From contig CAKURR010000010.1 of NCBI GenBank assembly GCA_934675735.1, positions 1 through 64,000 on the forward strand: a DNA stretch of 64,000 bases, given 5' to 3'. Positions 50,385 through 58,159 of the stretch are shown here, one piece after another. Position 1 is the first letter of the stretch. Every line of letters begins with the position of its first letter. The notes under the pieces are model-generated. The model did no database searches, was not told where the DNA came from, and saw only the letters and a program-made list of their open reading frames with translations. This DNA comes from an uncultured Clostridia bacterium. Its GTDB lineage: Bacteria > Bacillota > Clostridia > Christensenellales > Aristaeellaceae. Made by a program: the position numbers and the translations under genes.

Positions 50385-51281
50385 ATGCAGGAAAAATGGC
50401 TTCCGGGAACGCTGCGGGACAGAATCCACGATTTGTGCAGAAGCAAGTCCATTACGCAGACCGAACTGGCGCAGGCTTTGAGCATTGACAAGAGTACGCT
50501 CAGCCGCTTTATGACCGAAAAGACGAATAAGCTGTCCAGCGAATACGTCGTCGCCATCGCGAATTACTTCGAGGTTTCGACGGACTTTCTGCTGGGACTG
50601 ACGCACAGCGCGTCCAGAAAAAACTACGACATTGAAAAGCTGGGATTGACGGTGGAAGCGGCGGCCAATCTCTATCACGGCAGGCTGAACCGTTCGGTGG
50701 TCTGCCAGCTTTTGGAAAACCCGAAATTCGCGGCTCTGACGCAGCAGATTGCGCTGTATCAGGAAGGAATTATGGCAACCCAAAACGCCACGCAAAACGA
50801 AATCTACAACGTATTTGGCGGTATGCTGCTGGAAAACGCAGACCCGGAGCATCTGCCTGCCGCCAAAGCCACGGTGCGGGAAGCGAGCCTTCTCAAAGTG
50901 CCGCTCTATGCAAATGAGTTGGACAACCTTACCCGCTCCTTTCGACAGATTCTCAGCGAGATGAAGGCGGACGGGCCGGAGAAAGCGAAGCAGGCCGCCG
51001 CACTGAATCGGGTAAAATTGGAGGAAATTGCTTCACAGCTTCCGATTCGGCAGGGCGACGCTCTCGCAGCGCCTTCGCCCGAACAGATATTGGCTGTGCT
51101 TGCAAACGCTTTGAAGCAGATTTCTATCCCGGCGAAATATCAGGCTGAGTTTAATCAGGCTGTGGGGAAGCTGATGCAAGCGATTGGCGACTACTTAATG
51201 ACCGTTTATCGACTTCAAAAGGAGGCGGACGCCGATTCCGAACGAAACGCTTTGCCTGATGATTCAGAATGGCAATCATGA
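50385..51281 (+). CDS. XRE-family regulator of the mobilizable element
   Basis: A 298-residue protein. The N-terminal HTH (residues 8-65) contains SITQTELAQALSIDKSTLSR and YFEVSTDFLLGLTHS. The remaining 230 residues are helical with no recognised domain, so it may sense a ligand or oligomerise. ATG 50385 has GGAGG with an 8-nt spacer; longer frames upstream lack one. It reads divergently from the recombinases and probably controls them. Confidence 0.82.
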   Translation: MQEKWLPGTLRDRIHDLCRSKSITQTELAQALSIDKSTLSRFMTEKTNKLSSEYVVAIANYFEVSTDFLLGLTHSASRKNYDIEKLGLTVEAAANLYHGRLNRSVVCQLLENPKFAALTQQIALYQEGIMATQNATQNEIYNVFGGMLLENADPEHLPAAKATVREASLLKVPLYANELDNLTRSFRQILSEMKADGPEKAKQAAALNRVKLEEIASQLPIRQGDALAAPSPEQILAVLANALKQISIPAKYQAEFNQAVGKLMQAIGDYLMTVYRLQKEADADSERNALPDDSEWQS

Positions 51282-51855
51282 GGCATGTACCCAACTGATT
51301 GAACAGAATACCGCATGGATTCGCTCGATGGCCGTTCAATTTGAAAAGCAGTACAGCAACTCAATCCTGAATTGTGATGACTACGAACAGGAAGGACGAA
51401 TCGCGCTGCTCCATGCGGCAAAACGCTACATGCCCGACAAAGGAAAATTCCTGACGTATGCCGCCGTCGTAATTCGTACCGCGATGCTGGATGCGCTCCG
51501 ACAAACCCATCCCGAAATCAATGTGGTTTCGCTGGAAGAAAACCAAACGGCAGTTGAAACTATGCAGTCCGATACTCCTGCTTTCAGTCGGGATATCTAT
51601 CGGAAAAGCCCCGAACAGCTCTATCTGGACAAAGAAAGGATGCTTGCACTCTACGACGCGATGAATCGCTCGTCGTTGCGAGATGTCGCATGGGTTCGTC
51701 ATCGGTTTGGCTTCGATGGCGAGCCATGCGCGCTGGCGGCAGCGGCGCGGGATTACGGTTTAAGCGTCAGCCGGGCAAGACACATCGAAAAGGAAGCGCT
51801 GAATCATATCCGCGAACGCCTGACCAGACCCGGCAGGGAGAAAGCGGCGGCATGA
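51259..51855 (+). CDS. Sigma-70-like RNA polymerase factor of the mobilizable element
   Basis: A 198-residue protein with sigma region 2-like sequence (DDYEQEGRIALLHAAKRYMP, then FLTYAAVVIRTAMLDALRQ) and a C-terminal region 4-like HTH (ALAAAARDYGLSVSRARHIE). Region 1 and 3 are absent, as in small mobile-element sigma factors. The start overlaps the XRE gene by 23 nt. It may direct element promoters. A purely structural relative of sigma factors is also possible. Confidence 0.75.
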   Translation: MIQNGNHEACTQLIEQNTAWIRSMAVQFEKQYSNSILNCDDYEQEGRIALLHAAKRYMPDKGKFLTYAAVVIRTAMLDALRQTHPEINVVSLEENQTAVETMQSDTPAFSRDIYRKSPEQLYLDKERMLALYDAMNRSSLRDVAWVRHRFGFDGEPCALAAAARDYGLSVSRARHIEKEALNHIRERLTRPGREKAAA

Positions 51856-51876
51856 CTGTTTCCTCTCCTGCGCGGT

Positions 51877-52224
51877 TTACGCATAAACCAGCTCGTTCAG
51901 CAGGATTTCTTCTGCGCGGGCATGAATATTGTTCATACGCGCAACCCATTCCATCTGGTTGCTGGCTTTGAGCGCTTCGTCAACGCCTTCCTGCTGCATC
52001 ATCTGCGGAACGAGGGTTTCAAGACGCTCCCGACACTGTTCGTCCACTTCGGCAAGATGCTTCGTCAGCTCGCCAGAGAGCAGCAGGGCGTTGTACAGGA
52101 TGGGCTTATGCGCTTGCAGATACGTCTTGCGCATCCTGCCGTACTTGCCCAGCGTCACAGGCTCGTCCGGGATGGTCAGGTCGGGCAGCAGGTAATCGCC
52201 GCAGCGGTGATAGGTCAGTTTCAT
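51877..52224 (-). CDS. tnpV: TnpV-family transposon-encoded protein
   Basis: A 115-residue, mostly helical protein: KLTYHRCGDYLLPDLTIPDE, then GKYGRMRKTYLQAHKPILYN and a helical tail with EWVARMNNIHARAEEILLNE. This order is typical of TnpV from the Tn4451 group; function unknown. ATG 52224 follows AAAGGAG and lies 20 nt after a terminator hairpin, so its expression is probably attenuated. Confidence 0.85.
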   Translation of the reverse strand: MKLTYHRCGDYLLPDLTIPDEPVTLGKYGRMRKTYLQAHKPILYNALLLSGELTKHLAEVDEQCRERLETLVPQMMQQEGVDEALKASNQMEWVARMNNIHARAEEILLNELVYA

Positions 52225-52244
52225 ACAAATCTCCTTTCAAACAC

Positions 52245-52291
52245 AAAAAAGCAGTGACAACGGAGAAGAAAACTTCATCCGTCATCACTGC
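52245..52291 (-). terminator. Terminator/attenuator in the tnpV leader
   Basis: GCAGTGATGACGG and CCGTTGTCACTGC pair (52291-52279 with 52263-52251), followed by TTTTTT on the minus strand, just upstream of the tnpV ribosome binding site. Confidence 0.85.
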
Positions 52292-52349
52292 TCGAAGATA
52301 TTGGGTTGTCGTTTAGGGGGCGGCAGTATGCGGAAGAACTTTTCTTCCT

Positions 52350-52388
52350 TTACATACTACATCCCATGATGATTTCATACGCTGTCAT
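52350..52388 (-). CDS. 12-residue leader peptide MTAYEIIMGCSM
   Basis: ATG 52388 follows GGGAGG with an 8-nt spacer; stop TAA at 52350. The start resembles the N-terminus of holin-like small toxins but stops early. With the downstream terminator it could form a translation-controlled attenuator for tnpV; a decayed toxin gene is the alternative. Confidence 0.45.
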   Translation of the reverse strand: MTAYEIIMGCSM

Positions 52389-52460
52389 CGCACATTCCTC
52401 CCTTCTTCTGTAACAGAAGCGGGAGGCAACCGCCGGCAGCACTCGTCTGTCTACAAAAGC

Positions 52461-52489
52461 ATTATAACACAGCCGCCCTGTACACGCAA
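52461..52489 (-). promoter_or_regulatory. Promoter of the tnpV leader
   Basis: TTGCGT (52484-52489), 17-nt spacer, TATAAT (52461-52466) on the minus strand. It lies inside CACAGCCGCC/GGCGGCTGTG, a hairpin directly after the RinA-like gene's stop, so the element's right edge is probably here. Confidence 0.75.
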
Positions 52490-52501
52490 GGCGGCTGTGT
52501 T

Positions 52502-52930
52502 TTATTTTCCCCGCGCAGCCAGAAGAATTTGCGCCTTGTATCGCCGCGCCGTCCTTTCGGATATGCCCGCCTCCGCCCATGCCGTTTTCATGGGCAGGCC
52601 GTCGATGTAAAACAGCTTGAGAAACGCCCGCATCCCCTTGATATAGTCCCCCTGCTGGGGCTGCATCGCCGTCAGCCTGTCCAGCGCCCGCAGCGCTTTC
52701 TTTTGGGCGCGCAGAAAAGCCGCATGTTTTGCATGCAGCTTTTCCGTCGCGGCCTGGTCTTTGATTAAGCGGTCGTCCAGCCCCCGCGCCGCGCCGTGTT
52801 GGCGGGGCAGGCCGTCAAACCCGCCGCCCCGCGCCCCGCGGTTGTCGTATGCCTCCCGCGCCTTTTGCAGCTCATAGGCCGCATAGCCGCAGTCAATCAG
52901 CGCTTGCGCGTCCTTTTTGTCGGCCCGCAT
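52502..52930 (-). CDS. RinA/ArpU-like phage late transcription activator
   Basis: A 142-residue, helical protein with a C-terminal HTH: GLPMKTAWAEAGISERTARR, then YKAQILLA. This matches the RinA/ArpU-type activators that stand at the end of phage early operons, directly before terminase, and switch on late transcription. ATG 52930 follows AGGAGG. Here the next gene on the strand is not terminase but the mobile element's leader. Confidence 0.72.
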   Translation of the reverse strand: MRADKKDAQALIDCGYAAYELQKAREAYDNRGARGGGFDGLPRQHGAARGLDDRLIKDQAATEKLHAKHAAFLRAQKKALRALDRLTAMQPQQGDYIKGMRAFLKLFYIDGLPMKTAWAEAGISERTARRYKAQILLAARGK

Positions 52931-53481
52931 TCCGCCGCCTCCTTTGCGCGTCGCATCCTGTCCAGCGCCGTCACCCCGACCGCCATCGCCTGCCACATGT
53001 CGCCGCGAAAGCCGTAGAATGTATCGGGATTGGCCTTTGTCCCTTTACCGTTGACCTTGTCGTGCCGCGCGAATCGCTGTATCAGCGCCGCGCGAATCTG
53101 CCCGTCGGCGTGAGCGGGCGCGCCCTTCGGCAGGGGCGGCAGCCCGTTTTTCTTCGTCGGGATGATGGCCGACCGCTCGTCCCGCCGAAACACCCAGCCG
53201 ACCGCCAGCCCGCGAAGCGCCGCCTGCCAGGTGAACACCCCCATCCATTTAAGCGTCTGTATTGTGCTCGTCCCCATCACCGCGCCCGCCGCGCTCCTGT
53301 CGCCGCTGGTGTAGCGCGGTTCCATGTCCTCGATGACAATGTCCGTTATCTCGGGCATCTCCGCAATCAGCGCAACCATGAGCGCGTTGTCTACCTTGTC
53401 CGCGCTCAGAATTTGATAATCTGCGTTCAGCAGCACATACGCGCTCTGTGTCGTGCCCGGGTCGATGGCAAGCAGCTTCAT
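52897..53481 (-). CDS. RuvC-like Holliday junction resolvase
   Basis: A 194-residue nuclease of the RNase H-like RuvC type. The first acidic residue is in LLAIDPGTTQSAYVL (residues 3-17), a second in IVIEDMEPRY near 66, and the C-terminal acidic pair in the DMWQAMAVGVTALD helix near 170. It would cut branched replication intermediates before packaging. It overlaps the RinA-like gene by 34 nt. Confidence 0.8.
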   Translation of the reverse strand: MKLLAIDPGTTQSAYVLLNADYQILSADKVDNALMVALIAEMPEITDIVIEDMEPRYTSGDRSAAGAVMGTSTIQTLKWMGVFTWQAALRGLAVGWVFRRDERSAIIPTKKNGLPPLPKGAPAHADGQIRAALIQRFARHDKVNGKGTKANPDTFYGFRGDMWQAMAVGVTALDRMRRAKEAAECGPTKRTRKR

Positions 53482-53669
53482 TTCGGCTTTCTCCTTTGCT
53501 CGTTCATCCAGCGTTTGTGATTCCGCAGCGACGTTGTCGCCTCCAGGCAGGCAACGCGGCGGGCTTCGCACTCCTCTTTTCGCGCCGCGTCGTATGCCTT
53601 GTAATCTTCGCAGCCCGCATGACAGCCCACCGCGCGGCTTGCGCAGTTGCGGCAGGGCGCTTCAGCCAT
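53478..53669 (-). CDS. Small Cys-rich phage protein
   Basis: A 63-residue protein with a zinc-type cluster CRNCASRAVGCHAGC at residues 6-20, followed by a basic helix (KAYDAARKEECEARR and HKRWMNEQRRK). Starts at ATG 53669 with AAGGAAG upstream and overlaps the next gene by 8 nt. Common in early operons of clostridial phages; function unknown. Confidence 0.72.
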   Translation of the reverse strand: MAEAPCRNCASRAVGCHAGCEDYKAYDAARKEECEARRVACLEATTSLRNHKRWMNEQRRKPK

Positions 53670-54165
53670 TGCTTCCTTCACCCTCCCACTTCGGCGCTTT
53701 CCCGTTTTCCTCGTTTGTCGGCATGCGCGGCCAGCACCGAAATTCTCGGTTGTAATCCTCGGCCTTAAACATGGCGCTTTTCCCTTCTCCCAGCAGCTCA
53801 AAATAGATGTAGCCGTTTTCCGTCAGATTCGGCCTTGCATAATCGTCGTAGTCATCCCGCCACTGCACGAACACGACTTCCTGCTTTTCCGCCTCGGCCA
53901 TGGCAATTACTTCTTGCCACTCCAAAATCCGATTCGGGCATCGTTCTTCCCAGCTCTCCGACTTTGCGCGGTGCAAAGTGACGTCAAGCATTTTTCCTTC
54001 AATTTTGTTTGTTGCATAGCTCGCAGGAAATTCAATGCGCGGCGACGTACTGTCGCAAGTCACGCACTGATACCACGCCGATATAATCGGCCTGTCGAAT
54101 CCATGCAGTACAAAATGCAATGTCATCTTGTCCCCGCAATACGGGCATTTCGGCGCTTCACTCAC
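53662..54165 (-). CDS. Zinc-ribbon protein, Lar-like N-terminus
   Basis: A 167-residue protein. A zinc ribbon spans residues 8-41: CPYCGDKMTLHFVLHG, then WYQCVTCDS. The N-terminal part resembles Lar-type restriction-alleviation proteins, but the remaining 120 residues are unlike the short Lar family and include EKQEVVFVQWRDDYDDYA. A restriction-countering role is a guess. Overlaps both neighbours by 4-8 nt. Confidence 0.6.
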   Translation of the reverse strand: MSEAPKCPYCGDKMTLHFVLHGFDRPIISAWYQCVTCDSTSPRIEFPASYATNKIEGKMLDVTLHRAKSESWEERCPNRILEWQEVIAMAEAEKQEVVFVQWRDDYDDYARPNLTENGYIYFELLGEGKSAMFKAEDYNREFRCWPRMPTNEENGKAPKWEGEGSNG

Positions 54166-54466
54166 GGCCTTTGTCCCCCTTTGCCAGCTCCTCCAGCATG
54201 TCGGCGGCCTGAAGATTCAAAACGTCCGTACACGATAATTCCTCGTCGAGCATCTGGAGCGCGCACCCGACGCAATCGTTGGTTGCGCAAACCCTCAGCG
54301 ATTTCACCAGCTCGGCCGCGGTCAACGTCGGCGTCTCCGTTTTCCGCGCTTCTGCCGCAAACCTGCACACCTCTTGATGGTCGTCCGTTCGGCATACATC
54401 CCCGCAATAGGGGCAGTTGTCGTTGGTGCATGTGCCTTCAAAATTCGCGTACCACTTGCATTTCAT
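54158..54466 (-). CDS. Cys-rich early phage protein
   Basis: A 102-residue protein with a metal-binding N-terminus (CKWYANFEGTCTNDNCPYCG, then C near 25 and 34) and a helical C-terminus in which CVGCALQMLDEE repeats the Cys-X2-Cys spacing. Overlaps its neighbours by 4 and 8 nt. Family not recognised beyond a general zinc-binding pattern. Confidence 0.65.
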   Translation of the reverse strand: MKCKWYANFEGTCTNDNCPYCGDVCRTDDHQEVCRFAAEARKTETPTLTAAELVKSLRVCATNDCVGCALQMLDEELSCTDVLNLQAADMLEELAKGDKGRE

Positions 54467-54873
54467 CGCGCTTTCTTCCTTTCCTCGCTCGCCCTTCTCA
54501 TCCGCGCAATCATTTGTGCGACCGTTTCTTTCTCCTGCCGACCGACAGGCCGCCGCGCGGCCGCTTTCCTCTGCGCCTTGAGCCGCGCTTTCTCTTCTTC
54601 CCGCCGCCGTTTGGTCTCCAGCGTCTTTTCCGCCCGCGCCTGGGCTCGGCGCTCCATCTCCGCGCGGTGCGCCTTGCGCGCTTCCTCCCTCGGCTTTTGC
54701 GCCACGCGGAAACATGTATACCCGCAATACCAGTCAAACGCCGTTCCCGTGTGCGGTTTCGCCAGCTTGTACACGTATTCTTCGCCCGCGCCGAAGGTCT
54801 TTCCGCATAGCGCGCACGTCCTTTGCTTTGTCGGGCTAAATCCTAACAGCCCCGCCATGTTTCGCCCTTTCAC
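54463..54873 (-). CDS. Zinc-finger plus basic helix protein, GTG start
   Basis: A 136-residue protein. CALCGKTFGAGEEYVYKL and WYCGYTCF form an N-terminal treble-clef-like finger; the C-terminal 80 residues are an extended Arg/Glu/Ala helix (REEARKAHRAEMERRAQAR and on). GTG 54873 overlaps the preceding stop as GTGA and has GAGGAGG 7 nt upstream, which supports this start over ATG 54858. Nucleic-acid binding is likely. Confidence 0.7.
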   Translation of the reverse strand: MKGRNMAGLLGFSPTKQRTCALCGKTFGAGEEYVYKLAKPHTGTAFDWYCGYTCFRVAQKPREEARKAHRAEMERRAQARAEKTLETKRRREEEKARLKAQRKAAARRPVGRQEKETVAQMIARMRRASEERKKAR

Positions 54874-55607
54874 GGCCCGTCCTCCTCGTCCAAATTGACG
54901 ACCATGCGCTTGTAGTCGTCTTGCGTGTATTGGTGCTTGAGCATCTGCCCGCCTCCGGCGCTCGAAGCAGCCGCCGCGCTTTCGGGCGGCTTGTCCAGCC
55001 AACTGTACCCCGCAGCCTTTTCTTTGCGCAGAATCCCCGCGACATACCGCCAGTTTCGGCTTTTCTCGGGCGCGCCTTGCAGCTTCCCGATGGCTTTGAG
55101 CAGATTCCCCGCCCCGTGTTCTGCGCGCAGGTTGTTCATGCAGTCCATGTCGCTCAGCGCAGAGACGGGCAGCCCGACACGCCGCGCCGCCGTCTCCGCC
55201 TCCGCCTGCTCCTGCCGAATTTCTTTCAGCTCGTCGTCCGTCAGGTCGAAAAGGGGGTTGGGGGTACTACTGTCGTACTCACTCTCTTTCTCTTTCTCAC
55301 ACTCCCCCTCTTTCTCTCTCTCTTTCTCCTTGCGCCTTTGTTCCCGATTTGTTTCCGTTTTGTTTTCGTTTTGTTCTTCGTTTGTTTTCGTTTTGTTCTT
55401 CCGATTCGCCGCTTTGTTCCGCCCGGCGTCCAGCGTCGGGCGAATCAATTTGAAGCAGGCCGAGCATGAACCCGTCAAGTCATTCGGCATTTGTTCGTCC
55501 AGTGCGTAATCCAATACCGCGAACAAAACCCGCGCCCGTTCTTTTTCCGGCAAATCCTTCAACGCCTCGTAATAGCTTCGGTAAAACGTAAATTGTTCGC
55601 GCTTCAT
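54870..55607 (-). CDS. DUF6291 phage replication-type protein
   Basis: A 245-residue protein. The N-terminal DUF6291 domain (FYRSYYEALKDLPEKERARV, then DYALDEQMPNDLTG) is typical of phage replication/organiser proteins; a long charged low-complexity linker (about 85-125, Lys/Glu-rich) and a DnaD-like C-terminal helical part (DMDCMNNLRAEHGAGNLLKA) follow. Likely loads or recruits the host replisome. No helicase or polymerase is encoded nearby. Confidence 0.75.
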   Translation of the reverse strand: MKREQFTFYRSYYEALKDLPEKERARVLFAVLDYALDEQMPNDLTGSCSACFKLIRPTLDAGRNKAANRKNKTKTNEEQNENKTETNREQRRKEKEREKEGECEKEKESEYDSSTPNPLFDLTDDELKEIRQEQAEAETAARRVGLPVSALSDMDCMNNLRAEHGAGNLLKAIGKLQGAPEKSRNWRYVAGILRKEKAAGYSWLDKPPESAAAASSAGGGQMLKHQYTQDDYKRMVVNLDEEDGP

Positions 55608-55627
55608 CGACTTGTCCTTTCCGTCGG

Positions 55628-56215
55628 TCAGAACGGCAGCGTGTCGTCGTCCACCGCCGTGAAGCCCGCCGTCGGGTCAAACGGCTGGGCGGGGCGGTCG
55701 TCGTTCAGCTTCTTCTTCTCCGGCATGGCTACGCCGTCCAGAATCGCCTGCACGCTGCGCGCCTGCCAGGCTTTCACGCTCGTGCGGATGTTGCCGTCCT
55801 GCGCGCGGTATTCCTCTTCACGCATCACGATGCCGATTTTCTTCTGCACCGCGCTCTTTTCGTCCCAGTTCCAAATGTAGCCCGGGTTGCTCTCCTCCAG
55901 CGATTTGATAAAGCCCTTGAAATACGGGTTCGCGCTCGTCCCGTCCTTGCCGTAGAGCATGAATCGAATCACGCCCTGCCACGTCGCGTTCGGGTTCTGC
56001 TTCTTTCTCTCGCGCAGGTTCGCCATGTAGAAGCCGTCCAGCTCGCCGCCCTCGTCCACGTCAAACGCAACGACAATCATCGGCCTGTTCGTGCTCTTGC
56101 TGTTCTCCTGCCGCATGCCGACAATGCGGCAGATGTGCCCGCCCGGGGTCATCTTCGGGCCGCCTTCGCCCGTGTAGCTCTCTGCCGTGTCCCAGTCGTT
56201 CGGTCTCGTAATCAT
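55628..56215 (-). CDS. Phage single-strand DNA-binding-like protein (DUF669-like)
   Basis: A 195-residue beta-rich protein: RPMIVVAFDVDEGGELDGFY and the segment YIWNWDEKSAVQKKIGIVMR resemble DUF669-type SSB proteins, and the tail is acidic (FTAVDDDTLPF), as in proteins that recruit partners through their C-terminus. It lies 4 nt from the P-loop ATPase gene, the usual partner in Sak4-type recombination modules. Confidence 0.72.
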   Translation of the reverse strand: MITRPNDWDTAESYTGEGGPKMTPGGHICRIVGMRQENSKSTNRPMIVVAFDVDEGGELDGFYMANLRERKKQNPNATWQGVIRFMLYGKDGTSANPYFKGFIKSLEESNPGYIWNWDEKSAVQKKIGIVMREEEYRAQDGNIRTSVKAWQARSVQAILDGVAMPEKKKLNDDRPAQPFDPTAGFTAVDDDTLPF

Positions 56216-56219
56216 GTTT

Positions 56220-56888
56220 TTATTCCTCCATTCCGTAATAAGCGCGGTAGACCGTGTCCACCAGCTTCAGGTCGTTGGGTATCTTCACGTCGTCAAACAT
56301 CCCCATCGGGCTTTTCGCGACGCTCGTTCCGTCGTTCTGCGTCTCAAACCAGTGGTCTTTGCCGTCCGTCTTGGCCAGCAGTATGGTCGTAAACAGCCCC
56401 GCGACGTTCAGCTTCTCGTCGAGCATCTTCCCCTGTGTTTTGGGCTTGAGCAGCCCGTCGTCCGCGCGGTCAACGTGGTGCAGAAAATACACAATCGCGT
56501 CGTCCGTCGTCCTGTCCGTCGGTCTGTATGTGCCGTCCGGCTGCTTCTCCATCACCTTCCCGCTCTTGCAGGTCATCAGCAGGTCGTAGAAGTGCTTCGC
56601 CATCTCGGTGAATTTGCCGTATCCCGTCTCCGCCGCTCGGTTGAAAGCCTCAAACGCCAGCAGGTATTGGCTGTCGTCGATGACGTACCGCTTGAATTTC
56701 CCGCTCCGCACCGCCGCCGCAATCGTGGCATAGGTCGCGTTGTTCACCACGTTCTTGCCCCAGTCGTTGCGAAAGGGCAGGCGCTTGCCCGCCACGTTCA
56801 GCACGCAAACCTCGCCCGCCGCGAAGCTCCGCAGGCTCGTGCTCTTGCCGCTCCCGCTTTCGCCCAGAATCATCACCAGTTCCGCCAT
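56220..56888 (-). CDS. Phage P-loop ATPase, Sak4/RecA-core type
   Basis: A 222-residue NTPase. Walker A GESGSGKST at residues 9-17, Walker B-like RYVIDDSQYLL near 68, and a conserved FLHHVDRAD near 135. It is the length of single-domain Sak4-type recombinases, which anneal DNA with the SSB partner encoded next. ATG 56888 follows GGGAGG. Confidence 0.8.
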   Translation of the reverse strand: MAELVMILGESGSGKSTSLRSFAAGEVCVLNVAGKRLPFRNDWGKNVVNNATYATIAAAVRSGKFKRYVIDDSQYLLAFEAFNRAAETGYGKFTEMAKHFYDLLMTCKSGKVMEKQPDGTYRPTDRTTDDAIVYFLHHVDRADDGLLKPKTQGKMLDEKLNVAGLFTTILLAKTDGKDHWFETQNDGTSVAKSPMGMFDDVKIPNDLKLVDTVYRAYYGMEE

Positions 56889-56889
56889 A

Positions 56890-57063
56890 TTACCAATCCT
56901 CCCTGTCCATCGGGTCGGTGACGAAGGGGTTGCCCCCGTCGTCCCAGTCCGATAACGCTCCGTAGTAGGGCCTGCCGTAGGCCGTCGGCCGCTCGTCCGT
57001 CTCTTCGCAGCGGCCGCAGCCGTCGCATTCCTCTTTCAGGTTAATCACGCATCTGTAACTCAT
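56890..57063 (-). CDS. 57-residue Cys-cluster protein
   Basis: A short protein with ECDGCGRCEE near residues 12-21 (three Cys, C-X2-C-X2-C), then acidic and aromatic residues ending FVTDPMDREDW. ATG 57063 lies inside the preceding gene's end (23-nt overlap) and the stop is 1 nt before the ATPase start, so it fits the packed operon. Metal binding is suggested by the Cys spacing; function unknown. Confidence 0.65.
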   Translation of the reverse strand: MSYRCVINLKEECDGCGRCEETDERPTAYGRPYYGALSDWDDGGNPFVTDPMDREDW

Positions 57064-57244
57064 CGTCTTTCGCTCCGCTGATAAATCGTCTCCGCACCCG
57101 CCGCGGAATCTGTATCGCCTCGTAGCATCCGTCCTTGAGCACCTGTATCGCGTCCAGCACCTCGGGTTCCATGACGTCCAAACTGTCCGCGATGTACCCG
57201 TTGATTACGTTGCCCGCGCGGATGAAATCTTCACTCGTGAGCAT
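57041..57244 (-). CDS. Small early phage protein
   Basis: A 67-residue, mostly helical protein (TSEDFIRAGNVINGYIADSL). ATG 57244 follows GAGGAG. Overlaps the neighbours by 14 and 23 nt. A longer start upstream would run into the preceding gene. No family recognised. Confidence 0.6.
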   Translation of the reverse strand: MLTSEDFIRAGNVINGYIADSLDVMEPEVLDAIQVLKDGCYEAIQIPRRVRRRFISGAKDDELQMRD

Positions 57245-57551
57245 GCGCCCACATCTCCTCAAATGCCCGAATCATGTCGTTTTCCGGCGCCATGCCCAAC
57301 GGAATCAGGCGGTTGTTTTCGTCTGTCGCCAGCGTGCCGTCCTCCTTCTGCGCGAACTGCTGCCGCACGATAAGCACCTCGTCGATGTCGTGCTTCAGGT
57401 CTTTCAGCGCTTCGACCAGCTGCCCGTAATCCATCTCGCCTTCGATAAACGACAGGTCAAGGGCGTATCGGGTCTTGCCCTCTTTGCCGAGAAACGCCGT
57501 CAGCCACAGGGTCTCGCCCTCCAGGGTAAAATTCGTGATTCGTCCGTTCAT
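57231..57551 (-). CDS. Early phage protein, unknown
   Basis: A 106-residue protein with a beta-rich first half (GRITNFTLEGETLWLTAFLG) and an acidic helical second half. It overlaps the previous gene by 4 nt and the next by 14. No recognised motif. Confidence 0.65.
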   Translation of the reverse strand: MNGRITNFTLEGETLWLTAFLGKEGKTRYALDLSFIEGEMDYGQLVEALKDLKHDIDEVLIVRQQFAQKEDGTLATDENNRLIPLGMAPENDMIRAFEEMWAHAHE

Positions 57552-57778
57552 GCTCGTTTCTCTCCTTCCATTTGGTACATGTTCCGCCGACGATGCACCC
57601 GATGCATGTCGGGTGTATCGCTTCGCTCATCGCTCGGCAGCGCGCGCATGTCGCGCAGCTCCTTTCGTTCACGCTCTTTCCTCAGCTCCTCCGTCATTCG
57701 ATGCGCCATGTAACAAAGCGCAATCGCCAGCGCGGCCAAATCCAGCCCCGCCAGCGCCACCCATACCGCGTCGCTCAT
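57548..57778 (-). CDS. Small membrane protein of the early operon
   Basis: A 76-residue protein with one N-terminal transmembrane helix (AVWVALAGLDLAALAIALCY, residues 4-23) and a basic cytoplasmic tail. ATG 57778 overlaps the HTH gene as ATGA and has GAGGTGACG upstream. Size and topology fit a superinfection-exclusion or accessory membrane protein; a holin is unlikely in this early position. Confidence 0.65.
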   Translation of the reverse strand: MSDAVWVALAGLDLAALAIALCYMAHRMTEELRKERERKELRDMRALPSDERSDTPDMHRVHRRRNMYQMEGEKRA

Positions 57779-58020
57779 ATCGTCACCTCCAGCCCGATGG
57801 CCCTGCACATGTCTCGATACTGCTGAATCGTCATGCTCCCCGCATGTTCAATGCGCGAATGCACCGTCTTGTCCGTCACGCCCAGCCGCCGCGCCACTTC
57901 GCGCTTGGTCAGCCTCTTTTTGCACATCTCCAGACGCATCGCCTGACAGATGGCCCCGTCCAGCGCCCTGTCCGCTTCCGCGTTTCGGCCCGCTTCCGTC
58001 AACGCCCTGATTTTCGGCAT
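57775..58020 (-). CDS. HTH regulator at the head of the early operon
   Basis: An 81-residue protein with a C-terminal HTH: TKREVARRLGVTDKTVHSRI near 39-58. The N-terminal helix is charged. It is the first gene of the minus-strand early operon. Its ATG (58018-58020) touches the -35 box of an outward promoter. Likely a Cro-like or early-operon regulator. Confidence 0.72.
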   Translation of the reverse strand: MPKIRALTEAGRNAEADRALDGAICQAMRLEMCKKRLTKREVARRLGVTDKTVHSRIEHAGSMTIQQYRDMCRAIGLEVTI

Positions 58021-58048
58021 TGTCTTTTCTTCCTTTCCGTGTTATACT
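58020..58048 (+). promoter_or_regulatory. Outward promoter starting at the early gene's start codon
   Basis: TTGTCT (58020-58025), 17-nt spacer, TATACT (58043-58048) on the plus strand. The -35 box begins on the A of the minus-strand ATG, the same geometry as at 24510 and 25120. Confidence 0.6.
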
Positions 58049-58054
58049 GACGGC

Positions 58055-58114
58055 ACGATTATTCGTCGTCTTTTCTCCGCCGCCGGCCTCTGGTACAGAC
58101 CGGCGGCATTTTTT
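58055..58114 (+). ncRNA. Predicted 60-nt small RNA antisense to the early operon leader
   Basis: Starts downstream of the 58020 promoter and ends at GCCGCCGG/CCGGCGGC (58079-58086 with 58100-58107) followed by TTTTTT. It is complementary to the 5' leader of the early operon. Confidence 0.5.
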
Positions 58115-58159
58115 GTTTCTTCCACCGCCGGAGTCTCTCCCTCCAGCAGCTTAAATGCT

